A stretch of 64,000 nt of DNA from Alisma plantago-aquatica (taxonomy: Eukaryota > Streptophyta > Magnoliopsida > Alismatales > Alismataceae): positions 301,458,058 through 301,522,057 of the forward strand of contig OY856409.1 in assembly GCA_963693085.1 (NCBI GenBank), written 5' to 3'. The stretch's first letter is position 1; each line of letters starts with the position of its first letter. Below, piece after piece: positions 22,960 through 35,416 of this stretch. The translations under genes were made by a program, and so were the position numbers. The notes under the pieces were generated by a model. That model worked only from the letters and a program-made list of their open reading frames with translations, made no database searches and was not told where the DNA came from.

Positions 22960-25900
22960 TATAACACCCTATTTTCCATATCACATGAGTGGAAGCATTT
23001 TACTGAATGTGGGTGTCACAATATGCTAATCATGCAATTAAAGTAAATGAAACACTTGCATTGATTTAAAATTGATTCATACATAGTTCTTGATTACATA
23101 ATGCTCATATATCAAATCTAACCTTGATGATACTATGAATGGAAAAAAACATGGATTACATCTAAACCTATGGATCGACTTGGTAAATGGCACCCCACTA
23201 GGAAAAGCTTGAGGAGCTCCTAGTCTTGATTTTCCCTTTTTGTCCTTCACTTGCTCCAAGTCCTGCGGACATCACATCCCTAGCCATGCCAAACAATCAT
23301 CACATCAGTAAGCGGTATTTGGCACTTTATTTAACATGAATGTAAATATAACTTGACATGATAAAATTGACATGACATAACTTGACATACACCTAAACAT
23401 GTATTTTCTTAAGCATTCATGATTCATAAATTGCATGAAGAATCGAATAGTAAGTATATGAATCCCTTTATAATGCCCTGTTAGGAGCACATATTGCTAG
23501 GAAATCCCTTGATTATAGAAAATCCCTTGATGAAACCTTGAGGTCCATGATTCAGGAGAATATAAAACTAATTCAATTTCATTTATCTTAACATTAAAAT
23601 CAACATTAACATTAACATTAACATGATCTTTGAACAGTTAACTTGATGAATTGGAAAAGTAGTTATATACAACCTCTCTTAATGCCCCATAGCAGCCCAT
23701 AATTTCTAGAAAAGACCATAACGACCCTTTCAGGTCCATAAACGAGGCACATATAAAACTTTGCCAATTCCTTAATTTTCCTCAATAACTTAGCTCTTGA
23801 CTTAAACGTTAACTCTTATTAATCTTAATCTTGAACATGATGGGATTACTCCCTCTTAATGCCATGATGGGATTTCTCCCTCTTAAATCATAATAGGGTT
23901 TCCCCTTCTTGAACATGATTTATTAAATATTAATTCCTAATCATAATCATAATCAGGGTTCTACCATAGACCATAAGTAAACAAGCAATCAATCAAGGAT
24001 AATTATACATGATGTATTCTTGAAAAGACATTCATAATTCATGAAATCAACTAAGGTGCATAATCATAAATAACAATCAATAAACCAAAGTACTTGTGCC
24101 AAAAATGCATGGCATGCTTACCTATATTAGGACACCTTAAGGTCAAGTTCCTTCACTTGATTTGAGTCTCTAATCAACTGTAACTGGTTAATGTCATAAT
24201 ATGTTTATTAGTTCATAATCCCTAAACCCTAATCTTGGTCTTTGAATTTTTGAAGAGTTGTAATGAATAAAATAGAACTTAAAATCAACATCAATTGATA
24301 GAAAATTAAAACATCTTTCCAACGACTATATATTTATGTTTTTTTGAGGTCGTATGTGAAAATTATGATTTTTGCAAATTGGACCAATTAGAATTTAAGA
24401 AAGCTTAGAGTGACAATCATTTTAATAAAAAATGAACTCGGTGTAAATGACGTGCATAAAGACTAGAAAACCTAGGTATGTGTGATACTAGAATCAAATA
24501 AGTGGGGGCATATATGTCATTGAAACATCAATCAACCTTCAGATGATAAAAAAAATCATGTGTAAAATCTCAAAACTGCCCTAGTTATATTAATCCTCCA
24601 TTGAAATCACGGGGATACCTAGGTCTTTCCAAGACCTGGTTTCTTCCACCTTACTCCATGGTGGGAGCAGCTTTGACAGGATCTCTATGCTCTGATCTCA
24701 TGCGAAGCTCTCAGTAAAACAAGGGAAAATGAGGTTGCCATCAATTCCACACATATATTCGATGACAAAGACCCTAGGTTGGGGTTAGGAGGTGCATTGT
24801 TGCGCAGACACAACTCTGACAAAGTTGAGGAACAACTAAAAAACCAAAGTGAGCACTGATGGAAAGCACATGGTCCAAGTGATGCTAGGGAGTGTGATGG
24901 AATACGTTGAAGTCGAATGAGTAAAAGGTGAGAGGGGAAGAACCATCATGGCCCTGGCATTAGTCGGGAAAATAGGAAATAGAGGAAGAGGGCTTGGAAG
25001 TAAAAACCATGAACCCTAAGCAACTAAGCATCAACTAAGACCAAAAAAATGATCGTAGAGATCTGACTCTCTTGTCCAATGTCTCATGAGAGGAGGGTAT
25101 CCACTGAGTCTCCATGGTGGTGAGTGTCGTTATCGGGATAAATGGTGAGCTACATGATATGGCTTATGGGGCTACTACAGGGAAAAAGAGCAATGAGGAA
25201 ACCTCTAATTGGTGAGAGTGATGCTCATTGAAGTGCCACTTGTGCAAACAGCAATGTAGGGGGCTAAGGCAAAGTCATGGTCGTCGGAGAAGAAGGAGGA
25301 GAGGGTGGAGCACTCTGGGGCACATGGGGCTCAATTGGTGGAGGAGGACCAAATCCTTTGGGTCGGTGATGCTTGTGGATGTACAAAAAGGGAAGGAGAG
25401 GCATCTGGATGGCGGTTGTGAATTGGGCATGGATAGGTAGCGGGAGCCCTAATTGGACATTTCATATATGGATGACGAGAGGGGAAGATCTTGGGGTCAT
25501 TTGGAATGGTAGTACGAGGTGGATTCAATGGAGGAAAAACATCATGATGAGTTGCATTGATGAGGGAGAACAAATCATTGAAAGAAAATGTATTCATCTT
25601 TGTTCAGTCTAGTGAGAAAATCAGAGGTAGGGGATGAGAAAATCAGAGGTAGGGGATGACTCCTCCTCCATAAGATCATTAGTTGATTAAACCAGAATCG
25701 TCAGATCATGTGCTTGAGATGGAAGTGAAATAAATGAATTGCATGATGGGAGGAAAAATAACCAAAGCTTAGGTTACATTATTGCATTAATGATCATTTC
25801 AATTAAACCTTAGTCAAAACTATATGCCAACTTGTTTAATTCATTTGGAGGGTCAAACGTGGTCAAAATTTGACCAAATTTGAACCCCATGTCCAATAAA

Positions 25901-26367
25901 TGGTCTCAATTTTTTCTATGACATTATATTTACGTTTTTCACATGTTTTACCCATTATATCCATAAGTGTCACTCTACTTGATTTTAATGCATTAAAATA
26001 TACTTTTTCCCCTTATTTCTTTTTCTTTACCCAAAAACTAGGTAATAACTTATTGACCACTAGTTATATCATTTTTAACTTTAAATCTCTTGCCTTGCTC
26101 TTCTATGTCCTTTAATAATCATGAATGATAAGATAGAGAGAAAATGCAAAAAATAAACTAGTGGTATATCATCTTTGAATTAATTGAAATTCTTAATGCA
26201 ATATAAAAGGGAAAAAATATTCAGAGTCACATTTTGTTCTTCTCACTTTAATATTATCCATGCAATTTCATTTCATGGTCTTTTTTCATTAAGGCTCTCA
26301 ACAATTTTTATTTAAGTAAAACCTCATTCTAATGCTTAAATTGTCATTGAAAATTTGGGATGTTACA
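22960..26367 (-). repeat. 5' LTR (right copy) of the chromovirus derivative
   Basis: Partner of 18765-22163. It carries one private change, a 22-bp tandem duplication at 25614-25657 (GAGAAAATCAGAGGTAGGGG, twice) that is single in the other LTR near 21430. It ends GGATGTTACA at 26367. Confidence 0.85.
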
Positions 26368-26770
26368 CATGCTCTATGGGGTGAATGTTGGGCAATGAAC
26401 AAACAAGGACTCAACAAGGTGAACACGGTTGAAATGCATATGCTGAGATGGATGTGTGGGAAGGTAAGAAAAGACCGCTTGAGAAATGACTATATTAGGA
26501 ACAAAGTGGGGGTGGCAAGCATTGAGGACAAGTTGCGCGAGGTCTGACTCAGATGGTATGGACATGTGCAAGGAAGACTGACTAATGCACCCATACAAAG
26601 TAATGCTATTGAGGCAAGAAAATTAATAGAAGAAGAGGAAGACCTAAATTAACATGGGAAGAACATATAAATAGATATTTTGAATCTATATATCTCAACT
26701 AGAATATGACCCGTGATAGAGATGAATGGAAATGAAGGATCCATGTAGTCGACCCCAACATAGTTGGGAC
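26368..26770 (+). pseudogene. RTE-type LINE 1, C-terminal part (part 2)
   Basis: Continues the LINE from 18764. It reads ALWGECWAMNKQGLNKVNTV, then EMHMLRWMCGKVRKDRLRND and NKVGVASIEDKLREV, with a stop at 26545, then WYGHVQGRLTNAP. It is followed by degraded AGAAGAGGAAGACC text (the conserved RGRPK-type end) and by DPCSRPQHSWDCGL near 26738, as in the 3' ends of plant RTEs. No separate endonuclease part is present. Confidence 0.85.
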
Positions 26771-26779
26771 TGCGGCTTA

Positions 26780-26795
26780 GATGATGATGATGATG

Positions 26796-26833
<38 letters not shown>

Positions 26834-26857
26834 GATGATGATGATGATTATGATGAG
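26780..26857 (+). repeat. (GAT)n(TTA)n(GAT)n tail of RTE LINE 1
   Basis: The LINE ends in GGGACTGCGGCTTAG followed by GATGAT, then about 13 TTA/ATT units, then GATGAT again. Plant RTE LINEs end in trinucleotide tails instead of poly(A); the TTA block looks like later slippage. The Tyr-rich or Ile-rich ORFs here are artefacts of the repeat. Confidence 0.85.
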
Positions 26858-26984
26858 AGATTGTTTGTTCAAATCTTCATGTTTGAAACAACAAAACCAA
26901 ATAAAAAATTTATCATACCAACAATCATCTCATCAAACAGTTTCTAATGATCTCAAAAAATATCTTTGTTTTGTATTTTTTTTG

Positions 26985-27225
26985 GTGAACCAAGCATGCC
27001 TCTCTTTATTGCTATCTCCTCAAAATTTGGTATTGTCCTGTTACAGGGTGTAACAAGGTGAAAGAAGAAAAAAATGGTAAAAAAAAGAAAGAAACTATAC
27101 ATATATATACATTTGTGAAGTCCTCTATACTGCTATTCTAGATCTCGACTGGATTTTTCTTTATGCCCAGGAAGATCCTTTTATTCCTCTCTGTCCACGT
27201 ATGGCATATGAAATCTGTAGTAGAC
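26985..27225 (-). pseudogene. 5'-truncated L1 LINE scrap
   Basis: Minus strand from about 27215 reads TDFICHTWTERNKRIFLG, the conserved (Y)xIWxERNxRxF segment near the end of plant L1 RT proteins. It then runs to a 3' end containing the rc of AAGCATGCCTCTCTTTATTG (26991-27010). The antisense L1 at 36499 has nearly the same 3' end text (AGCATGCCTCTTTCATTAAT near 36518). So it is the same L1 family, reduced to about 240 bp. Confidence 0.55.
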
Positions 27226-27480
27226 TTGATCTCAAAAAATATCAATCGACAATTTTTAGTCAATGATCTCTTCAAATCTCAACAAGTTTTGACAATCTTT
27301 CCAATCTCAAAAAAGTTGAAGAATCTTTTCAATCTCAATAAAATTGAACAATATTTCCAAAATTTAACAATCTCAACAAAATTAAACAATCTCAGAGAAG
27401 TTGAACAATATTTTCTATTTCAAAAAAGTTGAAAATTCCTTATCAAACTTGAAACCATCTCTTCAATATTCAACAATTTT
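27225..27480. repeat. degenerate tandem repeat with CAATCTCAAxAAxxTTGAA units
   Basis: Seven or so irregular units of roughly 25-35 bp, each combining AATCTCAA with AAGTTGAA or AAATTGAAC. The clearest run is from 27280 to 27440. Origin unknown; the ORF across it (27163-27432) is low-complexity and not supported. Confidence 0.55.
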
Positions 27481-27705
27481 GACCAATATTTATATATAAA
27501 CAATTTTAGACACACCTTTAAATCTTGAGCTATCTCATGGATGCAGTCTTTTCATATTAACATCTCCTCCAACTAATTTTAAAGCCATCATGAATGTAAT
27601 CTTCTAACAAATTGACAATATGACCGACTAATCTCTCAACCCACTATGAAGGATCCTACTCCTGTGTTGAATGTAAAACATTTATATATCCAAGGTAGAT
27701 TGACC

Positions 27706-27870
27706 TACCCAATGACATATGTGAGGATCTTTGATTCAAAGATTAAAGAGCTCTACAACAAAAATATATAAATGGTTAAGGTTATCTGGAAGCACTAGTG
27801 AGACGATGAAGCCACATGGGAGATGAAAGTCAACATGGAAAAAGTTGACCCACACATTTTTTCTATTTGT
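27706..27870 (+). pseudogene. chromodomain end of a Tekay-like integrase
   Basis: The frame starting TYVRIFDSKIKELYNKNI, then MVKVIWKH, DDEATWEMKVNMEKVDPHIF matches the chromodomain of Tekay/Del polyproteins. These typically read PVRILDxxxxxLRNKxIPxVKVLWR...EEATWE.E..M....PxLF. It has an in-frame TAA after NKNI and two stops after WKH. Such chromodomains are thought to guide integration into heterochromatin. Upstream integrase and RT are not recognisable. Confidence 0.75.
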
Positions 27871-27894
27871 GTTGAGTTATGTGGGAAAATTCAT

Positions 27895-27909
27895 TTAGGG
27901 GGAGGAGGA
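27895..27909 (+). promoter_or_regulatory. polypurine tract of the Tekay-like remnant
   Basis: TTAGGGGGAGGAGGA directly before TGTGAGGAAATG, about 25 bp after the end of the chromodomain relic. Confidence 0.65.
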
Positions 27910-28200
27910 TGTGAGGAAATGAAATTGTCCCTTCTTTTTGTAGAAGTTGTAACTAAAAAAGATGACTGAATGTAATCTTTTGAATAAATCATGTGGGTTG
28001 CTTCTTGCTTTAGGTCCCTTTGGATAAGTATTCAATAATTTATGGTTCAATGTTATAATATATCTATCATTTGTGATCCCATTATCCATAGTGTTTGATT
28101 GAGAATCCATGAATAAATTTTAAATATAATGAGGTAACTTATGTGGAAATGATTATCATTATTTTTTATTTAATAAAAGGTAACTGAATAGCCAAGAATA
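27910..28200 (+). repeat. start of a 3' LTR, Tekay-like remnant
   Basis: Begins TGTGAGGAAATGAAATTG after the polypurine tract. Right limit uncertain: sequence of the next LINE is recognisable by 28490, and no LTR end can be seen. Confidence 0.45.
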
Positions 28201-28489
28201 AGGCGTTGAACGAGATTATTTTATCACCAACTTTTTAGTGAAGCAAGAAGAGAGAGAAATAAAGAAAATCTCAAATTCCAAAGCATTTAGACTTTTCTTG
28301 TGGCCTAGAGAACTTTGGGAAGATTCAAAGTCTTATTTAGCTTGCTCAAATATCAACATGATGCAACTTTTCAGAGATACATGCAACCAAATAAAGAAGC
28401 AAATAATTAAGATTTTCAAGGAAGATGATTTGAATAATGTAAGAGACTCATGTTCCATGTATGCAAGAGATATCCTTTACGCATGATGA
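28201..28489 (+). other. unassigned stretch with an 82-codon orphan ORF
   Basis: An ORF at 28238-28486 encodes a Lys/Glu-rich peptide (starting MKQEEREIKK, later LFLWPRELWEDSKSYL). I recognise no family. It lies just before the RTE RT domain, so it may be divergent upstream LINE sequence, the end of the Tekay LTR, or unrelated. Confidence 0.35.
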
Positions 28490-29414
28490 GTTTCACTATA
28501 TGAGGTCAAGAATGTTTTGTAAAAGATAAAATGAGAAAGGCATGTGGACTAGATGATATTCCCATTGATGAATGGAAGAGTATGGGGGATGAAGGAGCTA
28601 TTTTTACCCTTTCTTAAAAAAGATTATAAATACCAAGAAGATGCTAGATAAGTGGAGAAATAGCACTATATTCCCCATCTACAAGAACAAAGGAGATGCT
28701 TAGAGTGACACCGATTACAAAGGTACAAAGCCTATGAGTGACACTAAGAAGCTTTGGGGATGATTATGAAGAAAAAAACTACGATATATAGCATAGATAT
28801 CAGATGAACAATTTGGTTTCATGCCTAGAAGATCAATAACATATGTTATTCTATAAGGAGGATCATGATGAAGTATAGAGAAAGAAAAAATGATCTTAAT
28901 ATGGTTTTTATTGATTTGGAAAAGGCTTATGAATGAGTACATGAGGAAGAATTTTGAATGGTTTTGAAGAAAAAGGGTATGACAATCCAATACATTGGTT
29001 TCATTAATGACATGTATGCTTGGTCGACTACAAGTGTGAAGAATCTTGGAGGAAATACATCTATATTTCCTATCACAATTGGCTTACATCAAGGATCATC
29101 ACTCATCCCATATCTACTCATTCTTGTTATGGATGAGTTGATAAAGCATGTTCAAGGTGATATTCCTTGTTTCATGATTTTTAATGATATTGTGTTGATT
29201 GCTCAAAACTAAAGATGGATTAAGTGATAAAGTTGAACTTTGAGTAAATGAGTTGGAACTTAATGTATTGATGATTAGTAGGATAAAAACTGTGTATATG
29301 CTTTGAAATTTCAATCAACCTATAATTGTGTATGGTGGGGCAAAGTTGGATGGAGTGGATGTAACAGAATGTAATCAGGCTCGTTACTTGGATTCTATTA
29401 TTCAAATAGATGGG
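28490..29414 (+). pseudogene. RTE-type LINE 2, reverse transcriptase (part 1)
   Basis: Fragments in alternating frames give the RT in order: KACGLDDIPI(D)EWKSMGDEG, then DKWRNSTIF, DEQFGFMPRRS, MVFIDLEKAYE, IGLHQGSSLIPYLLILVMDE, FNDIVLIAQN (the A-D-D box decayed to F-N-D), and LMISRIKTVYM with LDSIIQIDG at 29412. Many stops and several frameshifts, more decayed than RTE LINE 1. The reading resumes at about 36073. Confidence 0.85.
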
Positions 29415-30803
29415 TGTAGTGACCCAATTTCATTCTAGCCATCTAATGAGGGTTTGTTTGAATGATAACATCTTTACTATATTGATCCTTGATTAAGTTC
29501 AATTCATGATGGTAGTTTATTCATGATATGTTGGACTTGATAATACATTATAAACATGCTTTAGTTTTAAATAATTAGGGCTAAAAAATTAAAACCCTAG
29601 TATGTCAAATTTACAATTTTGATGGTAAATAAATCAAGAATGTGATAAGTATATTGGTGTCGTAGATGATTTTTACTACTTTATATATAACTCAGATTTC
29701 TTTGAAATTTATGTTGAAATTGGATAACTCAAATATAATTGTTATTATAAAATGTCAAAGTTTTTGTACTATGGACCTATTTGTCTGTCGAGTTTCTCCA
29801 TGACAAACTCAGCCAATTGTGCTATGTAGGTTGCATTATATCGGTGTTGTATTTAATTTTCAATTATTTATTAGTAAAGAAAATGATCTAGTATTTTAAC
29901 TACAGACTAAAAATATATGTGAATAACATATTAATTTTTCATTAATATTGGATGATACTTGAGTGACCACAAATATTTGCATCAGCCAAGTTTCTTAACA
30001 AGAACAACTCGGCTGATCAACCATTCTGAATAAAGAACTGCAAATAAATTGAAGACTTGTATGCAATCACCTTCAAGCACCTAAATTGTTCTATATCACT
30101 AACCTCACACCCTATTAGCTTTCATACTCTTTCATTCATTCCATATTCATGACATTCTAGAGAGATGATAACAATTTGTCTTTTGAAGAGGAAAGAGTCA
30201 GAAATGTTGATTTGGAGTTTCAACTTCCACAATCTTGCAAAATTATGTAATTTTATTAACCCTAGATATAACTCTTGGGGAGTCTTCACTCCTATGTCTA
30301 AAACCTTTCATTTCTATGATTTAAACAAAAAAGATATCAAATCATCCTCTTTTATTATTCTTTCTCACCAGTTCTCCATTTCTAGGGTTTTTGTGCTGAA
30401 AGGAGGAAGAATATGAGTTGATTGAGAGGACTTGAATGGATTTATAGAGTTTCAGTTCTTGGGAAATGAAATTGAGGTGTTTAACACATGAGGTGAGTAG
30501 TTAAGTCATTATTCAGATATTTAAACATGTTGAAAGCTAATTCTATCTGGAAGAAGTTCAATAAAATCATTGCTTTTATTATATATGTGGTTGTGTAATA
30601 AATTGAGAAAATTCTTCGGAGATTAAATATTTCCTTATTCAATCATTATTATTGACTTGTGTTTGTTTATTCCATAATACAAAAATCAAATTCTACTAAA
30701 ATTAATGATAAATGAGGTCATATATTTATTTTTGGATTTCTTGAACTAACTGTAATGAATAAAATGCTTTGAAATTGGGTGGACATGATTGAATGTGGCT
30801 GGA

Positions 30804-31003
30804 ATTGAACACACATGGATCAAATGTGATTCCTTAGTTGTTATTACTAAAACCCTAGTACATGTTATTATGGAGTGTGTATGAGAGGATGTGTATATGT
30901 TTTATTGAACACACATGGATCAAATGTGATTCCTTAGTTGTTATTACTAAAACCCTAGTACATGTTACTATTGATTGTGTATGAGAGTATGTGTATATGT
31001 TCA
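30804..31003. repeat. 100-bp tandem duplication inside the LTR-like block
   Basis: Copies at 30804-30903 and 30904-31003, both starting ATTGAACACACATGG and containing ACTAAAACCCTAGTACATG; nearly identical, so later than the block itself. Confidence 0.85.
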
Positions 31004-33883
31004 TAATCAGATATCAAACCAAGTCATAGTCGTGATGTATGTTTGTTTTAATGGATGTTTTGCATTGAAATAGGAAATTGTGTTTCCGTGCACTGAGAAT
31101 AGACCTAAACTATCTTAGGACACATTAACAAGGCAATTGTCAATAAGATGTTATGATGATGCATAAAGATGTATTGAACTAAGACAACTTCTAGAAGACC
31201 CTTATAGTTCACTATTGGGATGTGAATGAGAGATAAAGCCCTTATTTGTATGTGATCATGTAAATGTGAATAGATGTTAAAATTTGGTAATTATTACTTG
31301 AATTGAAAGCAACAAGTCATATTAAGATGACTAAGCCTGACATATCTATTATAGTATAATTTATAGAGTATGAATAAAACCCACATGAATGCAAGTATTT
31401 TCTATGAGTCACACAATAATGAATTCAGAAGGTGACTATACATTAAGGAGTAATCAAAAGTAACCCTAATTCATCACTTACTAAAATGAGAAATCTTATA
31501 AGTCATGGGATGATTATTTTTAATTACAAAAATTCCATTATAAGTCAAATGACATGGTTCATGTATCTAAATGCAAGAATGGAAATAGACAAGAGTGTAC
31601 CAAATTGTGATGATAAGTGAAGGATGAAATATTAATGAAATGAGTATGAAGAGGTTTTTCATCTATTTTGTTAAAATATAAGTGGGTTGGTAAAAATGTA
31701 AAAAATACACTAAAATTAGACTAACAATTAGTGAGAAACATTGTGCACTAAGTGAATTTATAATGTTTGATTCCTATTGTTATACTTGAGTTAGAAATGA
31801 AGGAAGTTAAGATGAAAGAATCTAAAATGAAGGAGAAATGATGAAAATAATTAGTTGGGTCTAAGAACATAATTATAACCTAATATGTTGAGCTAAGTGG
31901 TAACAATGAATAATGCTCTTGAAAGATGGATTATAAAATGTAGATGAAAATTATTTAATTCAATTAAAATATGAAACTCAAGGATATGAATTGATTCATA
32001 AGAATACATTATCGGACTGTAGTTGTGGTTTAGAATAGTTTTGTTCTGAGGATGGTCTACTTTGATGGATATCATATGAGATAAGATATTTTTTAATGAT
32101 AGCCTAACTGAAGTATGGTGAATAGTAAAATAGGAGGAATAGTGTGTTATGAATGTTTATATATTGAAATTTTATTACATATTGAAGATATATGGAATAA
32201 GTATAAGTTGTAGAACAAACTTTTTCTGAGCATGACAGAAAATAAAAAATGTTTAGATATATTGATAATTTTTTCGGTCCTAAGGTCTCTATGAACATTT
32301 ACTAAAAAGTATGATATGGAATGAAGTGATAGTATGCATTCGGATTAAAATAGTACGTAATGTTTGAGTTTGAGAAACCTTGTTTATGTTAAATACTTGA
32401 CAATGATATCATATCTCAAGTTGATGGATCAATGATGATGAATCACATCAAATGATGTGACAATATAAAAGAAATATGCATGTTGTAAGCTATAGATTGT
32501 TGTGCTTCTTGTTATAATGATTATCTTTTCTTTTAACACCATTTTGGTTCATGTCACTCTAGTTGCGTGAGAATACACACATGATAAATGATGAAATGAA
32601 TACTCTCTAAGATGAGTAAAAGGATTAAATAACAAGTTAAATGATGAATACATCTAGTTATGTGACCTAAACACTATTAGTTCTCCCCAAAGTCCATACT
32701 GGGGAGATGAAATAGATTCACTTCTAGAAATTAGAAGATAATGAGAAGGTTTAATAGAGTGTGGATAAATGCCTTTAAGGCTATACCACCATGATTTAGG
32801 AGTGTCACATTGTGTGATTTAAGCCCTAAACCCTTTGTTTTGTAATTCCATGTCCATAAGCAATAGACTCTGATGAAATGTCAACTGTAAAACACAATAA
32901 ATGTTATGATATGTGGCACTATGTTTTGTTTTTTCCTATATTATGTACCTAAGATGAGGACTCGATGGTAGGAGGCTACATGCCCTACCTTAGCATCTTT
33001 AGGCAACCATGTGGTGGATCAGGGTGGTGTTGTAGCTATCTTAGGGTGTCTATCTAAACCCTACGGTAATGATGGTAAGTTTTTGACACAAGAACTAGGC
33101 ATGGCAATTTCTACTTGGTGAGGAATAAGCCAAGTTTCAAGGCAAATGAATAAAACATAAAAAGCCATATATGATATGAGTTAAATATTTGTTACACTCG
33201 TATTACTACAAGTTGGTAAATCTATTGTACTTGTGTAACATTTGGGCCCACTTCTCATTGATCTAGTAGTTTTAGGAATGATGACTACTCCATCGATTTC
33301 CACTAGCCTTAACTATGAGCTTTGTCCTCACTCATGTGCAAGCCAGGATAAACTTCCCGATTAGTCACCCATCCTAGTACTACTCCAAGATGAGAACGCT
33401 AAGTTCTTAGTGATGGACTTCCTAAAAAGGAGGTGTACCTTGGTGATATGGGTACTCCAATCATTCCTTTTAAGATCATTTATCTGAGGCCTTAAATCCT
33501 GAGAAATTACAACTTTTATATGCTTCTTATTTGTAAAAATTAATTATTCCTTTGTGAAAGATAATATGTTGTCTTGTTCTTATCTACCTAGTAAAAATCT
33601 GATCATAAATTTTGACATCTAGTCTAAGGTGGATTTAATATGTATTCATGTTAGCATTTGGATTTAGTTGTAATTTGAATAGTTCAATGTGGTAGACATG
33701 TCCTATGTGTATGTCAGCTTCATGTCTACACCATGTGTTCCTGGTGTTGCTGGTGGGGTGTCAAAAAATGGTCTTATTATTGTTGGCTTATAAATGTTAG
33801 ATGTTTGCTTGTTACTCCTGTAATAGGATTGTTGTTCTTAAAAAATTAGCATTGTTTGGATCTATTAAAATATATGCTCATAA

Positions 33884-35416
33884 TAAAGCTATGTTGGCTA
33901 AGCAACTCTGGAGGTTAACGACTAATGTAGAGTCCCTAGCTTCTAGAGTTCTAAAGGCTAGGTACTTTCCAAATAACAATCTCTGGGATGTAAGGTTGGG
34001 ACTCATACCGAGCTATACTTGGAGGAGCTTGTGGAGTGTGAAACTGCTCTTGCTGGAAGGGCTTTCCTGGAGGATGGGGTAGGGAAGAGAAATCGACATT
34101 TGGAAGGACAGGTGGGTGGTAGAGAGGAAGAAGTTACTAGAGGAGGATAGTGTGGCAGTGAGGGAGTCTATGAATTTTTTCAGCAACCTCATGGACCATG
34201 ACCATCAGAAGTGGTGGACTGAGAGAATTATATAGTTGTTTGGTAGGAATGTTGCTAGCTAGATAATGAAGATGCCACTTAGTCATAGCCAAATGGACGA
34301 CTCAGCCATGTGGTTTCCAAGCAGTAATGGTACCTTCTTGGTATGTTTGGCCTACTGGATGGGAAGGGTCAGGGGGATGGCAAGGAGGAGAGGGAAACGA
34401 ATACCAAATAAACTATGGGCGGAGGTTTGAAGTAAATGATGGACACTAAAGATATCACATTTCCTATGGCAGATTGTCACAGGGAGCCTTGCTACAAGGT
34501 CCAGGCTAAGGGAGATGCACATTATATCAGATAGTTACTGCCCTATTTCCACTGTAGATGAGGAAACGTTTCACCATTTCCTATGCTTTTGCTCAGGGGT
34601 GCACGTAGTGGGGATGGAGATCTGGGCTAAGGAGAAGAACAAACTCAGTATGACTAAGCAGATACAAGAAGAGGTGTTGGACCTTTTCAAAGCATTCATA
34701 GAGGAAGAGAAAGATGAACTTGTTGTTGTAAGGTGGACTGCTTAGACGTGCAGAAATAGGAAATGTTTTGAGGATGAGGCACCATATCCAAGGCTGATTC
34801 TATAAGCTTACCATGCTATCATTGTGTGTTATAGGAAAGTACAATAGGCCATAGTGTCGGGTAGGTTACCACATAATCTTGGCCTAGATACCCAGGTTAT
34901 GTTGGCCTTAGACAGTAGTGTCTTCATCCACACAGATGCGGCAATATCTAGAGAGGCTTTGAGGGGAGTGGGAGCGGTCATTAGAGATGCAAGAAGCAGT
35001 TTCATTGTAGTTGTCCAAAGCTCTAACACCTCAGGATGGGCGAAAAATTGGATGGAGGCAGCAACAGCATAGCTAGGAATTCTAGAGGCTAGAAGACTTA
35101 ACTCAGATAAGGTAGTGTTATGCTCGGATTCACTATCTCTTATTCAAGCACTTCTAAGACCAAATAGCAGGAGGGATCACCTTGGACCACTTACTTTGGA
35201 TATCATAAACCTAACTCGGGATTTTTCATCTTTCTCCTTCTTTCATGTAAAAAAGGAGTGTAATTGTTTCTCCCACTTGGTAGCACAGGATGTGCTCTCC
35301 TTGGGAGGCCAAACTATGAGATGTTCTACTTTGCCATCTAGGTGGAGAAACATAGTTGAACATGATGTATTCGTTTCATTTGTTTAATAAATGAAATACA
35401 ATGTTTACAAAAAAAT
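33884..35416 (+). pseudogene. 5'-truncated L1 LINE: RT tail, zinc-binding and RNase H parts
   Basis: Flanked by the 14-bp duplication ATATATGCTCATAA (33870-33883 and 35417-35430), with a short A-rich end (AAAAAA at 35409-35416). Reading starts AMLAKQLWRLTTN then SRVLKARYFPN. Around 34390-34600 is the zf-RVT segment (KLWAEV, ISHFLWQI, CPISTVDEETFHHFLCFCS). At 34925-35300 is an RNase H-like domain with HTDAAISREALRGVGAVIRD, an AEA-like box decayed to MEAATA, and CSDSLSLIQALL. Plant L1s of this type end in such an RVT_3 domain. Several stops. The ORF starting at 33801 is a chance fusion of LTR text and LINE. Confidence 0.85.

Larger units (their letters stand above)
18765..26367 (-). mobile_element. 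Tekay/Del-like chromovirus derivative, LTRs with almost no interior
   Basis: Ends TGTAACACCC...ATGTTACA with a target duplication CATGT (18760-18764) / CATGC (26368-26372). Two LTR copies (18765-22163 and 22960-26367; 3399 and 3408 bp) flank an interior of only 796 bp. Orientation comes from the interior. On the minus strand a tRNA-iMet-type primer site (rc of 22945-22956) follows the right LTR, and a GAGGACAAAATT...AAGGTGGGTAGAAT polypurine region (rc of 22164-22200) precedes the left LTR. That second text is characteristic of Tekay/Del elements. No gag, pol or chromodomain is present. It resembles a LARD-like non-autonomous element. By eye the LTRs differ at roughly one site in nine, so it is old. 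Confidence 0.85.

Noticed and set aside
21148..25597. An 88-codon minus-strand ORF at the same place in both chromovirus LTRs (21148-21414 and 25331-25597)
   Set aside because: Start and stop coincide only because the LTRs are copies. The peptides differ at roughly a quarter of sites by eye, with no sign of protein-level constraint.
26726..27053. ORFs encoding long Tyr, Ile and Met/Asp runs
   Set aside because: They are translations of the (GAT)n(TTA)n tail of an RTE LINE.
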